Origin: Natrinema pellirubrum DSM 15624
GTDB lineage: Archaea; Halobacteriota; Halobacteria; Halobacteriales; Natrialbaceae
DNA length: 64,000 bases
Assembly (NCBI RefSeq): GCF_000230735.2
Contig: NC_019962.1
Coordinates: 1,116,001 to 1,180,000 of the forward strand
Direction of reading: 5' to 3'
The notes beneath the pieces were generated by a model that saw nothing but the letters and a program-made list of their open reading frames with translations, ran no database searches and was not told the origin of the DNA. Both the position numbers and the translations under genes were made by a program. Below are positions 1 through 7,885 of this stretch, piece after piece. Position 1 is the stretch's first letter, and every line of letters begins with the position of its first letter.

Positions 1-572
1 TCGTAGCCGACTTCCTCGAGCCAGAGGTCGTAGACGGCCTCGTAGGCCAGGAAGCCGACCAGCCCGCCTTCGAGATGCTGGCGGTCGTGATCGGGCACGT
101 TCTCGAGGCGAACGTCGGGCATCGCGGCCCGGAGCGCATCGACGGTATCGCCGTCGGCGTCGGTGTCGACGGCCTCGAGCGGTGCCTCGTCGGTCAGGGC
201 CTCCACGGTCGCCTCGCCGGATTCGACCGTCACGACGGCCTCGGGGTCGTAGCCGACGTAAGAGTAGCGCGCGTGGCGCTCGGCGTCGGCGGAACTCGGC
301 CGGAACGCGCCGTCGGGGTCGCTCGAGGCGGTCTTCCCCGCGCTCTCGAGGAGGAAGGCGTAGGGTGAGCGCTCCCGGTCGCTCGCCTCGGAGCGGCCGG
401 TGAGCGCGGCGTAGGCCGCAAGCGGCGTCGTCTCGACCTCGAGGGTCGCGACGGTCCGGACAACGGCCGGTCGGTCGTCCCGGTCGGCACTCGAGCCGGC
501 GTATTCACGGAACGCCTCCCGATCGAGATCGAACGAGAACCGGTCGGTGGGGGTGGGTTTGGGATCGGGCAT
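1..572 (-). CDS. trpE: Anthranilate synthase component I (TrpE), N-terminal part
   Basis: Reading the minus strand from the ATG at 572 gives an open frame of 190 codons that runs off the left edge. Its start follows the trpF stop by 5 bases, giving the order trpD-trpF-trpE. TrpE makes anthranilate from chorismate, the first step of tryptophan synthesis; the catalytic chorismate-binding domain lies outside the window. What is visible is the acidic N-terminal domain, with a region that reads VRTVATLEVETTPLAAYAAL and a later GGLVGFLAYEAVYDLW stretch typical of the TrpE N-terminal domain. Identity rests on the operon context and that stretch. A trpG gene would be expected just beyond the edge. 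Confidence 0.88.
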   Translation of the reverse strand, partial: MPDPKPTPTDRFSFDLDREAFREYAGSSADRDDRPAVVRTVATLEVETTPLAAYAALTGRSEASDRERSPYAFLLESAGKTASSDPDGAFRPSSADAERHARYSYVGYDPEAVVTVESGEATVEALTDEAPLEAVDTDADGDTVDALRAAMPDVRLENVPDHDRQHLEGGLVGFLAYEAVYDLWLEEVGY

Positions 573-577
573 GGGAG

Positions 578-1234
578 TCACGCGTCGGGCTCCGCCCGCT
601 TGCGGGCGGTCTTGGCTCGGTCGACGAACGAGCGAACGGCCTCGTGGTCTTTGACCCCGCCCCGCTCCTCGACGCCGCTGGCGACGTCGACGGCGAAGGG
701 CGCGACGGTCCGGACCGCGTCACCGACGTTCTCGGGGGTGAGACCCCCGGCGAGGATCAGCGGCGACTCGAGGTCGGCCGTGGCGGTACGGGTCCGGTCC
801 CAGTCGTGGGTGCGGCCGGTCCCACCGCCGCCCTCGGCGCTGCCCGTGTCGACGAGGAGGCCGTCGACGATCTCGTCGTAGGTCTCGGCGGTCGCGGCGT
901 CGTCGGCGTCGACCGCGAGCAGCAGTTCCGCCTCGAGGTTCGCGCGCAGGTACGCGAGGTCGCCGGGTCGGATGTCGCTGTGGATCTGGATCGCGTCGGG
1001 CTCGATCTCCTCGACCAGTTCGATCGCGTCCGCCGGCCCGTCGGGCATCGTCACGAGGACGCTCGTGACGAACGGCGGGGTCGCCGCCGCCAGCGCCGTC
1101 GCCCGCTCGATCGAGACTTCGCGGGGCGTGTCGACCGAGACGTCACAGATGATGCCGACCGCGTCCGCGCCCGCGTCGATCGCCGCCTCGAGGTCGGCCT
1201 CGTCAGTCAGGCCGCAGATCTTGACCCGGGTCAT
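578..1234 (-). CDS. trpF: Phosphoribosylanthranilate isomerase (TrpF)
   Basis: 218-residue protein converting phosphoribosylanthranilate to the 1-deoxyribulose form in tryptophan synthesis. It opens with the family signature MTRVKICGLT and continues as a (beta/alpha)8 barrel, with a QIHSD segment in the middle and LAGGLTPENV before the C-terminal phosphate-binding loop, where VDVASGVEERGG is seen. Its ATG overlaps the trpD stop by 4 bases (ATGA), so the two are almost certainly translationally coupled. A glycine-rich insert with a TGRTHDWD segment sits around residues 135-147. Confidence 0.95.
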   Translation of the reverse strand: MTRVKICGLTDEADLEAAIDAGADAVGIICDVSVDTPREVSIERATALAAATPPFVTSVLVTMPDGPADAIELVEEIEPDAIQIHSDIRPGDLAYLRANLEAELLLAVDADDAATAETYDEIVDGLLVDTGSAEGGGGTGRTHDWDRTRTATADLESPLILAGGLTPENVGDAVRTVAPFAVDVASGVEERGGVKDHEAVRSFVDRAKTARKRAEPDA

Positions 1235-2298
1235 CGGTCCCCGGTCGGCTGGGCCGTGACGCCGCGTAACTGGTCGAGTTTCTCGGCGGCCGCGCCCGAC
1301 TCGATGGCCTCGCGGGCCGCGTCCGCGCCGTCCTCGAGCGAGTCGGCCTCGCCGGCGACGTAGATCGCCGCGCCCGCGTTCGCGAGGATGACGTCGCGTT
1401 TCGCGCCGGTCACGTCGCCCTCGACGATCCCGCGCATGTCCGCGGCGTTTTCCTCGGGCGAGCCGCCCGAAATGTCGGCGATGTCGTGTTCAGCGAGGCC
1501 GAGATCGGCCGGCTCGAGGGTGTACTCCTCGACCGACTCGCCGTCGTCTCGCGGCTCCGCCGCTCGAGGGTTCGCGGAACTTCGTTCCGCGCAGACTTCT
1601 GCGACTCGGGTCTCGCCGTGGATCGCGATCTCGTCGGTGCCCGCGCCGTGGACCACCAGCGCGCGCTCGATGTCCATCCGTGCGAGCGCGTTCGCGAGGA
1701 CGGGAACGAGGTCGGGGTCGTAGACGCCGACGACCTGTGCGTCCGCGCCCGCGGGGTTGGTCAGCGGGCCGAGAATGTTGAAGATCGTCCGCATCCCCAG
1801 TTCCTTGCGCGGGCCGATGACGGCCTTCATCGCCGGGTGGAAGACCGGCGCGAGCATGAACCCGATACCGTCCTCCTCGATGGCTTCCTCGACGGCCGGG
1901 GGCTCGGCTTCGACGTCGACGCCGACTTCCTCCAGGACGTCCGCGCTGCCCGACGAGGAGGAGACGGAGTAGTTGCCGTGCTTGGCGATCGGAACGCCGG
2001 CCCCGCCGGCGACGATCGCGCTCGTCGTCGAGACGTTGATCGTGTCGTAGTCGTCCCCGCCGGTGCCACAGGTATCGACCAGCGGCGCCCGGTCCGGCGA
2101 GATCGTTCGGGCCGCATCGCGCATCCCTTCCGCGAAGCCGGCGATCTCGGCTTCGGTCTCGCCTTTCGCTCGCAGCGCAGCCAGCAGCGCGCCGATCTGT
2201 GCCTCCGTCGCGTCCTCGAAAACGGCCGCCGAGGCCGCTCGAGCGCCCGCTTGCGTGAGATCCTGCCCGTCCGTGACTCGTTCGACGTAGTCCTGCAT
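1231..2298 (-). CDS. trpD: Anthranilate phosphoribosyltransferase (TrpD)
   Basis: 355 residues when started at MQDYVERV (ATG at 2298); a longer in-frame extension upstream has no family character. TrpD joins anthranilate to PRPP. The PRPP/anthranilate loop reads DTCGTGGDDYDTINVST, followed by KHGNYSVSSSSGSADVLE and MLAPVFHPAMK, all diagnostic. First gene of the visible trp operon. Near residues 230-245 there is a low-complexity insert (RSSANPRAAEP) encoded by short perfect palindromes at 1573-1602, which look like an inserted palindromic repeat kept in frame. Promoter: no clean TATA box is visible; a weak TTACAAG lies near the expected position. Confidence 0.95.
   Translation of the reverse strand: MQDYVERVTDGQDLTQAGARAASAAVFEDATEAQIGALLAALRAKGETEAEIAGFAEGMRDAARTISPDRAPLVDTCGTGGDDYDTINVSTTSAIVAGGAGVPIAKHGNYSVSSSSGSADVLEEVGVDVEAEPPAVEEAIEEDGIGFMLAPVFHPAMKAVIGPRKELGMRTIFNILGPLTNPAGADAQVVGVYDPDLVPVLANALARMDIERALVVHGAGTDEIAIHGETRVAEVCAERSSANPRAAEPRDDGESVEEYTLEPADLGLAEHDIADISGGSPEENAADMRGIVEGDVTGAKRDVILANAGAAIYVAGEADSLEDGADAAREAIESGAAAEKLDQLRGVTAQPTGDR
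1573..1602. repeat. Two short palindromes inside trpD
   Basis: CGCGGAAC (1573-1580), a TTC loop, then GTTCCGCG (1584-1591) form a perfect 8-bp stem with a 3-base loop. GCAGA/TCTGC (1591-1602) follows at once. The same architecture, long perfect stem with a 3-base loop, occurs in series at 29593-29672. Confidence 0.7.
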
Positions 2299-2482
2299 AG
2301 TGAACACCAATGTACGTAGTTGTCTTGTAATGCCCAAATCAGTACATCGACTTAAGCGTGTCGCCCGGCTGCGTGCGGACGAGTCGCGTACGGCGGTCGA
2401 TTCGAAACCTTCAATTAGTGTGCCCGGCAATGATTGAATGCAGCGGACGTGGCGACGCAGGCCACGGACGAAGGTCGAACCA

Positions 2483-2557
2483 GGGTTGGTGGTCTAGTCT
2501 GGTTACGACACCTCCTTGACATGGAGGAGGCCGGCAGTTCAAATCTGCTCCAACCCA
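2483..2557 (+). tRNA. tRNA-Val (anticodon GAC)
   Basis: 75-base cloverleaf. Acceptor arms GGGTTGG (2483-2489) and CCAACCC (2550-2556) pair perfectly, with discriminator A at 2557. The anticodon stem CCTCC/GGAGG encloses the loop TTGACAT, anticodon GAC at 2518-2520, which reads the GTC valine codon. The T arm is GGCAG-TTCAAAT-CTGCT. CCA is not encoded. No intron is visible. Confidence 0.95.
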
Positions 2558-2832
2558 CTTCTACGACGCAACAACGAGGTGCGAGCGACAGGTCCACGCC
2601 CGAACGGAACGGCTGGCGCCTTTTTCGCGACCGAATGCGACTGTCGTCCCGAGGAAGTCGTCCACAATTTCGACCAGCTGGACCCGTCGGTCCGATCCTG
2701 CAGTCGTCGCTCTCGAGGGGCAGTTGGGTCCGAGAAACCGGCGGAAAATCGCACCCGAACGAGCGACACCGTCCGGGGGTCGTCTCTCCCGACCGTCGGG
2801 GTCCGGTCGAAGGACGACGCTCGTAGTCGCGA

Positions 2833-3864
2833 TTACTCGACGGCGTCCCAGGTCGCCGAGGCCGTCACCCGGTCGTCGCTGACATCGACCGAACGCTCGT
2901 CGGCGGAGGAACCGAGCGAGTCCTCGAGCGCGTCGGCATCCGCGTCGCCGACGACGGCGGCGAACTCGCCGGAGCCACCACCATCGCCGTCGAGCGAGAG
3001 CGAGCTGACGCCCCCCTCGAGCCCCTCGAGTTCGGGATACTCCACGTCCGAGAACGCCCCGTCGCCGCTGGTAGTGCCGTCACCACCAACGTCGGTTTCG
3101 AACTCGTCACCGTAGCCCCCGTACGCGACGGCACCGTGACCGGCGGCCGAGAGGAACCACTCGACGTCCGCGACTTCCTCGGTCGCCCGCTCGGCGTCGC
3201 CCGCGGCGGCCTCGATCGGCGTCTTGACTGTGGCGACGGGATCGGTGACCTCGTTGCCGCTGACGAAGACGATCGCGTCCTCGCCGACGGCGATCGCGTC
3301 GGCACTCCCGTCGCCGGGGGTGAAGATGTCGTAGTCGTCGATCGCGTCGGTTCGCTCGTACTGCTTCGCGAATGCGGACTCGGGTTCGGCGGTGAGGACA
3401 TCGGCCACTTCGTCGGTGTCGATATCGCCGGGCAGGACGACCGCCTGATTGGCCACGACTGTCGCGTTGGCACTCGAGTCGAGCGACTCCACGTCCTCGG
3501 AGTCGGTCGCCTCGAGGACGCCGGTAAGACCGTAGGAGTTGAGTCCGAACGCGATGACGAATCCCGCCGCCATCGTCCCGGCCATCGGCAGCCCCATCAT
3601 CGGGTCGTTCTGATACTCTTCGCCCAGTTCGTCGTCCTGCGTCTCGTCGTCGCTTTCGGAGTCCTCGAAGTCCGACCAGTCGATGTAGATGAACCCGACC
3701 GCGCCCTCGTCGTCGGTGGTGAGCCACTGCGCGTACGTCGGCGGGGAGTCCTCGCCGTCTCCGTTCCCGTTGCCGCTTTCGTCGTCGGACCCGAGACAGC
3801 CGGCGGCACCCGCTGCCATCGAAACACCTGTGAGCTTCAACACATCACGGCGGTTTACAGTCAT
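2833..3864 (-). CDS. Tat-exported lipoprotein of unknown function
   Basis: 343-residue acidic protein. The N-terminus has the twin-arginine motif NRRDVLKLTG followed by a hydrophobic stretch and the lipobox AAGC (Cys about residue 23), then a Ser/Gly/Asp-rich linker, so it should be exported folded and lipid-anchored to the outer membrane face. A short hydrophobic patch (MAGTMAAGFVIAFGL) lies around residues 94-108. The rest has no motif I can tie to a function. It appears single-copy here and is not in an obvious operon. A TATA box at 3889-3896 suits an essentially leaderless message. Confidence 0.8.
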   Translation of the reverse strand: MTVNRRDVLKLTGVSMAAGAAGCLGSDDESGNGNGDGEDSPPTYAQWLTTDDEGAVGFIYIDWSDFEDSESDDETQDDELGEEYQNDPMMGLPMAGTMAAGFVIAFGLNSYGLTGVLEATDSEDVESLDSSANATVVANQAVVLPGDIDTDEVADVLTAEPESAFAKQYERTDAIDDYDIFTPGDGSADAIAVGEDAIVFVSGNEVTDPVATVKTPIEAAAGDAERATEEVADVEWFLSAAGHGAVAYGGYGDEFETDVGGDGTTSGDGAFSDVEYPELEGLEGGVSSLSLDGDGGGSGEFAAVVGDADADALEDSLGSSADERSVDVSDDRVTASATWDAVE

Positions 3865-3888
3865 GATAGTAGACGAGTCCCGTTATCT

Positions 3889-3896
3889 ATTATAAA
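3889..3896 (-). promoter_or_regulatory. TATA box of the lipoprotein gene
   Basis: On the minus strand this reads TTTATAAT, about 28 bases upstream of the ATG at 3864. This is the usual spacing for leaderless haloarchaeal genes. Confidence 0.6.
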
Positions 3897-3950
3897 ATCC
3901 CGTTGAACCGGATCGAACGGTACAAACCACGGAACCGACTGGGACGGGGT

Positions 3951-4859
3951 ATGGAGGTCGTCGGTCGGCTGGTAGCACTGCTCGTCGTCCTGGTGGGCGG
4001 CGCGGGGGTCCGAGCGATCGGCGTCCTCGACGACCGCCGGACCGCGCTGTTGAACGACCTCGCCTACTACGTCGCGCTCCCGGCACTGATTTTCGTTTCG
4101 ACGTTCGATCGCTCGATCGCCGCGTTGCTCTCGCCGGCGCTGCTCGGCGGGCTCTTGCTCGTCGTCTTCGGAACCGCGGGGGTCGCCTGGGTCGTCCACT
4201 GGCATCGGGACTCGAGCGCGCGCCGGAGCGTCGCGATCGTGCAGTCGTATCACTCCAATCTGGGCTATCTGGGATTGCCGCTGGTCGCCGCGACGTTCGA
4301 TCCGACGGTCACGGCGATCGCGAGCGTGGTACTCGGCGTCGTCTCGCTGACGCAGGTCCCGCTGACGGTTGTCATCCTTTCGTCACTCAACGCGGCCGGC
4401 GCGACGGTTACCGGCGAACTGCGGCGACTCGCGACGAACCCCGTCCTCGTGACGCTGCTTGCCGGATTGACGATCGGTTCGCTCGGGCTCGGGGTGCCGT
4501 CACCCGTTGCCGTCGGTCTCGACGCCGTCGGGTCGCTGGCGCTGCCCGTCGCGTTGCTCTGTGTTGGCGCATCGCTGGACATCGACCGGTCCTCGATCGA
4601 CGCGGCCACGACCGCGGCCGTCGTCGCCTGCAAGGTCGTGGTGATGCCGGCCCTCGCGTGGCTCGTCTTCTCCGCGCTGGCCGTCGACACCGCGACGTTT
4701 ATCGCCAGCGTCGTGATGCTCGGCACGCCGACGGCCGTCTCGACGTTCGTCTTCGCGAGCGAACTCGGCGGCGACCCGGAGTTCGCGTCGCTGAACGTCT
4801 TCGTCACGACGCTGTCCTCGATCGCGACGCTGTTCGTCCTCATTACACTGGTCGGCTGA
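3951..4859 (+). CDS. AEC-family (auxin efflux carrier-like) membrane transporter
   Basis: 302 residues from ATG MEVVGRL; the 16 in-frame residues upstream are charged and overlap the divergent gene's promoter. About ten hydrophobic segments run along the whole length in the 5+5 arrangement typical of the AEC/BASS fold. Family-like features are the YYVALPALIFVSTF helix near the N-terminus and the ALLCVGASLDI segment in the second half, resembling the conserved unwound regions of AEC permeases. The substrate cannot be told from the sequence; members are usually annotated as malate or other anion permeases. It is divergent from the lipoprotein gene. Confidence 0.82.
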   Translation: MEVVGRLVALLVVLVGGAGVRAIGVLDDRRTALLNDLAYYVALPALIFVSTFDRSIAALLSPALLGGLLLVVFGTAGVAWVVHWHRDSSARRSVAIVQSYHSNLGYLGLPLVAATFDPTVTAIASVVLGVVSLTQVPLTVVILSSLNAAGATVTGELRRLATNPVLVTLLAGLTIGSLGLGVPSPVAVGLDAVGSLALPVALLCVGASLDIDRSSIDAATTAAVVACKVVVMPALAWLVFSALAVDTATFIASVVMLGTPTAVSTFVFASELGGDPEFASLNVFVTTLSSIATLFVLITLVG

Positions 4860-4906
4860 GCGACTGCGGGCGCTCCTTCGAGCAAGGATCACAAGCTGAC
4901 GCCGCG

Positions 4907-5659
4907 TTACGGCGAGAAGAATCGCTTGAGCCGCCCGAGCAGACCGGGGGAGTCGTCGGACGCGTCGTCGCTTCCGCCGCCGTTTCCGTCGCGATCGACC
5001 GAGCCGGCGAGTGGGCCGGCGTCGTCGGGCCAGTCGTCGTCCGCCGACCCCGACGCGGCCGTCGTCTCGAGGTCGTCCATCGAGAGATCGACATCGTCGA
5101 TCTCGGGGGTCGATTCGCGGCCTTCGCCGGCCTCGGCCGCGCGGACGTCCGCGCCGGTCACGTCGCCCGCCTCGACGCGGGCCGCGAGGTCCTCGAGGTC
5201 GGCGTCGTCCGGGATCGAAGCGGCAGCGTCGTCGATCGACGCCGGCTCCGTCTCAGTGGCGTCCGCGGACGTGCTGTCGTGATCCTCGCCCGCACTCGGC
5301 TCCGGGGTCGGTTCGGCTGCCGTGTCGTCGGCCGGAGCGGTGTCCGTTCGCGCCGACGACTGCTCGTCGTCGCCGTCGTCGGTCACGGGATCGGTTGTCG
5401 GAACGTCGTCCTCGTCGAACGCAGCCGTCACGGACTCACTGGTCGCCGTGTCGTCGGCCTCGTCGCTCGAGCCGGCGTTTCCATCGCTCGAGTCGGGATC
5501 CGACTGGGTCGAATCCAGCGACTCGAGGATGTCGTCGACGCTTTCCTCGGAGACGACCCGCTGGGGACCGCCACCGGGCTCTAAGGCATCGTCCGAGTCG
5601 GCGTCGGCCGCGTCCGTCTCGTCGGCCGTGGAGGGACCGGATGATCGCTCGTCGCTCAT
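4907..5659 (-). CDS. Acidic, largely disordered protein of unknown function
   Basis: 250 residues from ATG MSDERSSG (5659). The composition is dominated by Asp, Ser, Ala, Thr and Glu with hardly any hydrophobics. Exceptions are two short helix-like islands, EESVDDILESLDS near the N-terminus and a helix DLEDLAARVEAGDVTGADVR past the middle, and a basic amphipathic C-terminal tail GLLGRLKRFF. The third-codon-position GC bias matches the neighbours, so I consider it a real gene. No family is recognised. The basic tail at the end of an acidic chain suggests a membrane or nucleic-acid tether, but that is a guess. Confidence 0.7.
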   Translation of the reverse strand: MSDERSSGPSTADETDAADADSDDALEPGGGPQRVVSEESVDDILESLDSTQSDPDSSDGNAGSSDEADDTATSESVTAAFDEDDVPTTDPVTDDGDDEQSSARTDTAPADDTAAEPTPEPSAGEDHDSTSADATETEPASIDDAAASIPDDADLEDLAARVEAGDVTGADVRAAEAGEGRESTPEIDDVDLSMDDLETTAASGSADDDWPDDAGPLAGSVDRDGNGGGSDDASDDSPGLLGRLKRFFSP

Positions 5660-5749
5660 GATGGTGGCTGTCGCTGCCGGCGACATAATCCTTCCCCTGT
5701 CGGTGGTCGAACGGCGGGTCCGTAGCTGTGTCCAGACGCGGGGGGCGAA

Positions 5750-6532
5750 TCACTCCGCGAGCGCCGGATTCGCCCGGACGACGTTGAGGACGGCCCCGAT
5801 CAGAATGATGATGCCCGCGAAGTAGAGCCAGGTAACGAACAGCAACACGGCACCGAGTGCCCCGTAGGCCTCGTACTGGGCGGCGTTGGCCGCGTACAGC
5901 TGGAACCCGAACTGGAGGATGGTCCAACCGACGGCGGCGAAGACCACGCCCGGGAGGATCTCGGCCACGTCGACGGGGATCGGTGGCAGGACGTAGTAGA
6001 TCGGCAGGAAGACGAGGATGAGCCCGGCAAGCAGGATGAGCCAGCCGAGGAAGTCGGCTAACGGCACGGTACCGGTGACGAGCCTGAGCGCTGCCCCGAT
6101 CCCGATCATCAGCGCGATCGCGCCCGCGCCCGCGACGAGTACCGTCAGTCCGTCCACGAGCTGTCCGACGAGGCTCTCTTCGGTGACCTCGTCGTAGACC
6201 TTGTCGAACGCGAGGCTCAGCCCTCGAAAGACCTTGAGCGCACCCCAGGCGGCGACGACGAGCGCGACGACGGTCGCCTCGGCCCGTCCCGATTCGGTCG
6301 TCAGGGCTTCGGTAACGAGGTCTTCGCCCGACGCCGGGAGGAAATCCCCGGCGACAGTGATCAGCCGCTCTGCGGCCGCCTCGCCGCCCAGCAGCGAGCC
6401 GACGACGAGTGCAAGCAGGACCAGCGGGATCAGCGACACGAACGCGTAGTAAGCGAAGCCGGCCGCGAGAAAGGTTAGATCGCGGTCGCTCGCTGTCCGA
6501 TAGATCGTCGTGACCGTCTCCGGAAGCTCCAT
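5750..6532 (-). CDS. YihY/BrkB-family inner-membrane protein
   Basis: 260 residues with six predicted membrane spans. Diagnostic features are the DRDLTFLAAGFAYYAFVSLIPLVLL stretch near residues 17-41, the WGALKVFRGLSLAFDKVY motif around residue 95, and the FLPIYYVLPP segment about residue 175 before the last two spans. This is the YihY/UPF0761 (formerly BrkB or RNase BN) family. Its molecular function is not settled; it is not the RNase BN nuclease. It sits downstream of a CAP-domain protein gene on the same strand. Confidence 0.85.
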   Translation of the reverse strand: MELPETVTTIYRTASDRDLTFLAAGFAYYAFVSLIPLVLLALVVGSLLGGEAAAERLITVAGDFLPASGEDLVTEALTTESGRAEATVVALVVAAWGALKVFRGLSLAFDKVYDEVTEESLVGQLVDGLTVLVAGAGAIALMIGIGAALRLVTGTVPLADFLGWLILLAGLILVFLPIYYVLPPIPVDVAEILPGVVFAAVGWTILQFGFQLYAANAAQYEAYGALGAVLLFVTWLYFAGIIILIGAVLNVVRANPALAE

Positions 6533-6641
6533 ACAGTTCGTACGACGGTCAGGACTATGAACGTGTAAATCGTTCGCAGTTCCTGTCGTCCGGTATCGGG
6601 GAGAGCGGTAGCCGCCGACCGACTCGCGCCCGTGGCGATAC

Positions 6642-7382
6642 TTACCACTCGCGACAGAAGTTCTGGCCGGCGTAGACTGCGCCGTCCTCGTCGATGTAGA
6701 CGCCGACCCCCGCCCGGTCCCACGTTGGCGTTTCGCCCTCCTCGAGGATCGCCCGCCGGTGATCGGTGGAGTTCATCCACTGATCGACCAGACCGATCGC
6801 GAGGGCCTCGGCCGTTTCGTAGCGAACGACCCCGCCGGTCGGCCGTTCGACGCGTCGATCGACCCAGGTCATGGCGATGTTCTCACCGTAGGCCCGACAG
6901 TAGTCGTCGACGTCTCTGAAGCGGTCGTACGGCCCCTCGCCGTCGGGGTTCGTATGTGCGAAGTAGTCCCGCTGGCCCATGTCACGAGTGTGTGCGCGAG
7001 CCACCGACGCGGCGGTCCCGTCCCACTCGAGGGGCTCGAGGCCGTGTTCGGCCCGCCGCTCGTTGATCTCGGCGTGGACGAAGTCCTCGACGGTCGGCGA
7101 GGTGATCGTCTCGACGTCGGTTTCGTACCGGGTCGTACCCGGGTCGTCGGGATCCGTTACCGGCGGATTGCGTTCGCCGGCCGGCGGCGGCTCGGAACTG
7201 GGCGCGGGCCCCTCGCCGAGGCCGAACCCGTCGGTCACCTGCGGGGCGAACACGGCGGTTCCGACAGCGAGGGAAACGACGAGCGCGATCGCGACGAGGA
7301 GACTCAGGAGTCCCCGAAGCAGTGCCCGGTCGCACCGCCGGGCGCGGTCGTGTCCCGTTCCGTCGGACCGGCTCCCGTCCAT
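6642..7382 (-). CDS. Membrane-anchored CAP (SCP/PR1) domain protein
   Basis: 246 residues. A basic N-terminus precedes one hydrophobic helix (about residues 25-48), a Pro-rich linker and then a CAP domain from about residue 97. CAP signatures are HAEINERRAEHGLEPLEWD, the ARAHTRDMGQRDYFAHTNPDG segment carrying the first cavity His, GENIAM, and a WMNSTDHRRAIL segment carrying the second His-containing motif. The C-terminus carries a Cys (QNFC) that may pair with the Cys in DYCRAYGENIA. The orientation suggests an extracellular domain on a signal anchor. CAP domains often bind lipid; the role in haloarchaea is unknown. Confidence 0.88.
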   Translation of the reverse strand: MDGSRSDGTGHDRARRCDRALLRGLLSLLVAIALVVSLAVGTAVFAPQVTDGFGLGEGPAPSSEPPPAGERNPPVTDPDDPGTTRYETDVETITSPTVEDFVHAEINERRAEHGLEPLEWDGTAASVARAHTRDMGQRDYFAHTNPDGEGPYDRFRDVDDYCRAYGENIAMTWVDRRVERPTGGVVRYETAEALAIGLVDQWMNSTDHRRAILEEGETPTWDRAGVGVYIDEDGAVYAGQNFCREW

Positions 7383-7454
7383 CGGATCGACCGTCGACTC
7401 GACGGTACAAGAGCGTCGGGACGGACTACAGCGAGTGAGAGCGGTAGGGACCGA

Positions 7455-7781
7455 TTACGGGTCCGTGACCGCGACCCCGTCCGCCCCGTCGCCGAAGATC
7501 GTCTCGTGCATGCCGATCACGAGACCGGGGACGACCGCCATGAACAGGTGTTCCTCGAGCGGGATGCCGGCGACGTCGATCCCGGTCCGGAGTTTGATAT
7601 CGAAGACGCCGACGGCGAGGGTGTACCGGTCCCAGACGTAGGCGATGGGGTACAGCGCGAGGATGGTCACGCCGGCCTTCCGAACGGCGTTCGCGCGGCG
7701 CAACAGGAGCGCGGCGACGATCCCCCAGACGAGTTCGGTCACGAGGTAGGTGTAGCGTCCGAAGACGCTGATGTCGAACAT
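7455..7781 (-). CDS. Single lycopene-cyclase-domain (CarR type) membrane protein
   Basis: 108 residues from ATG MFDISVFG (7781); a TATA box 26 bases upstream decides this start over a longer frame. It has three hydrophobic segments and the family motif IPLEEHLFM followed by VVPGLVIG. In the haloarchaeal heterodimer-derived lycopene beta-cyclases two such ~100-residue domains are fused; here there is one. It may be half of a heterodimeric cyclase, a homodimer or a diverged carotenoid-related protein. No crt genes are adjacent. Confidence 0.82.
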   Translation of the reverse strand: MFDISVFGRYTYLVTELVWGIVAALLLRRANAVRKAGVTILALYPIAYVWDRYTLAVGVFDIKLRTGIDVAGIPLEEHLFMAVVPGLVIGMHETIFGDGADGVAVTDP

Positions 7782-7802
7782 CGACGGCCATTCAACGGCC
7801 AG

Positions 7803-7810
7803 TATAAAAA
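7803..7810 (-). promoter_or_regulatory. TATA box of the lycopene-cyclase-domain gene
   Basis: The minus strand reads TTTTTATAC centred about 26 bases upstream of the ATG at 7781, as expected for a leaderless transcript. Confidence 0.6.
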
Positions 7811-7848
7811 CACCCGGGCTGGAGCCACCCGGATAAAACGGGCAGTAT

Positions 7849-7856
7849 CTTAAATA
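7849..7856 (+). promoter_or_regulatory. TATA box of the CBS-HPF gene
   Basis: CTTAAATA centred about 33 bases upstream of the ATG at 7886, predicting a very short 5' leader. It lies back to back with the divergent lycopene-cyclase-domain promoter. Confidence 0.55.
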
Positions 7857-7885
7857 CCCCGGCGGCACTACGTTCACGTAGAAGG

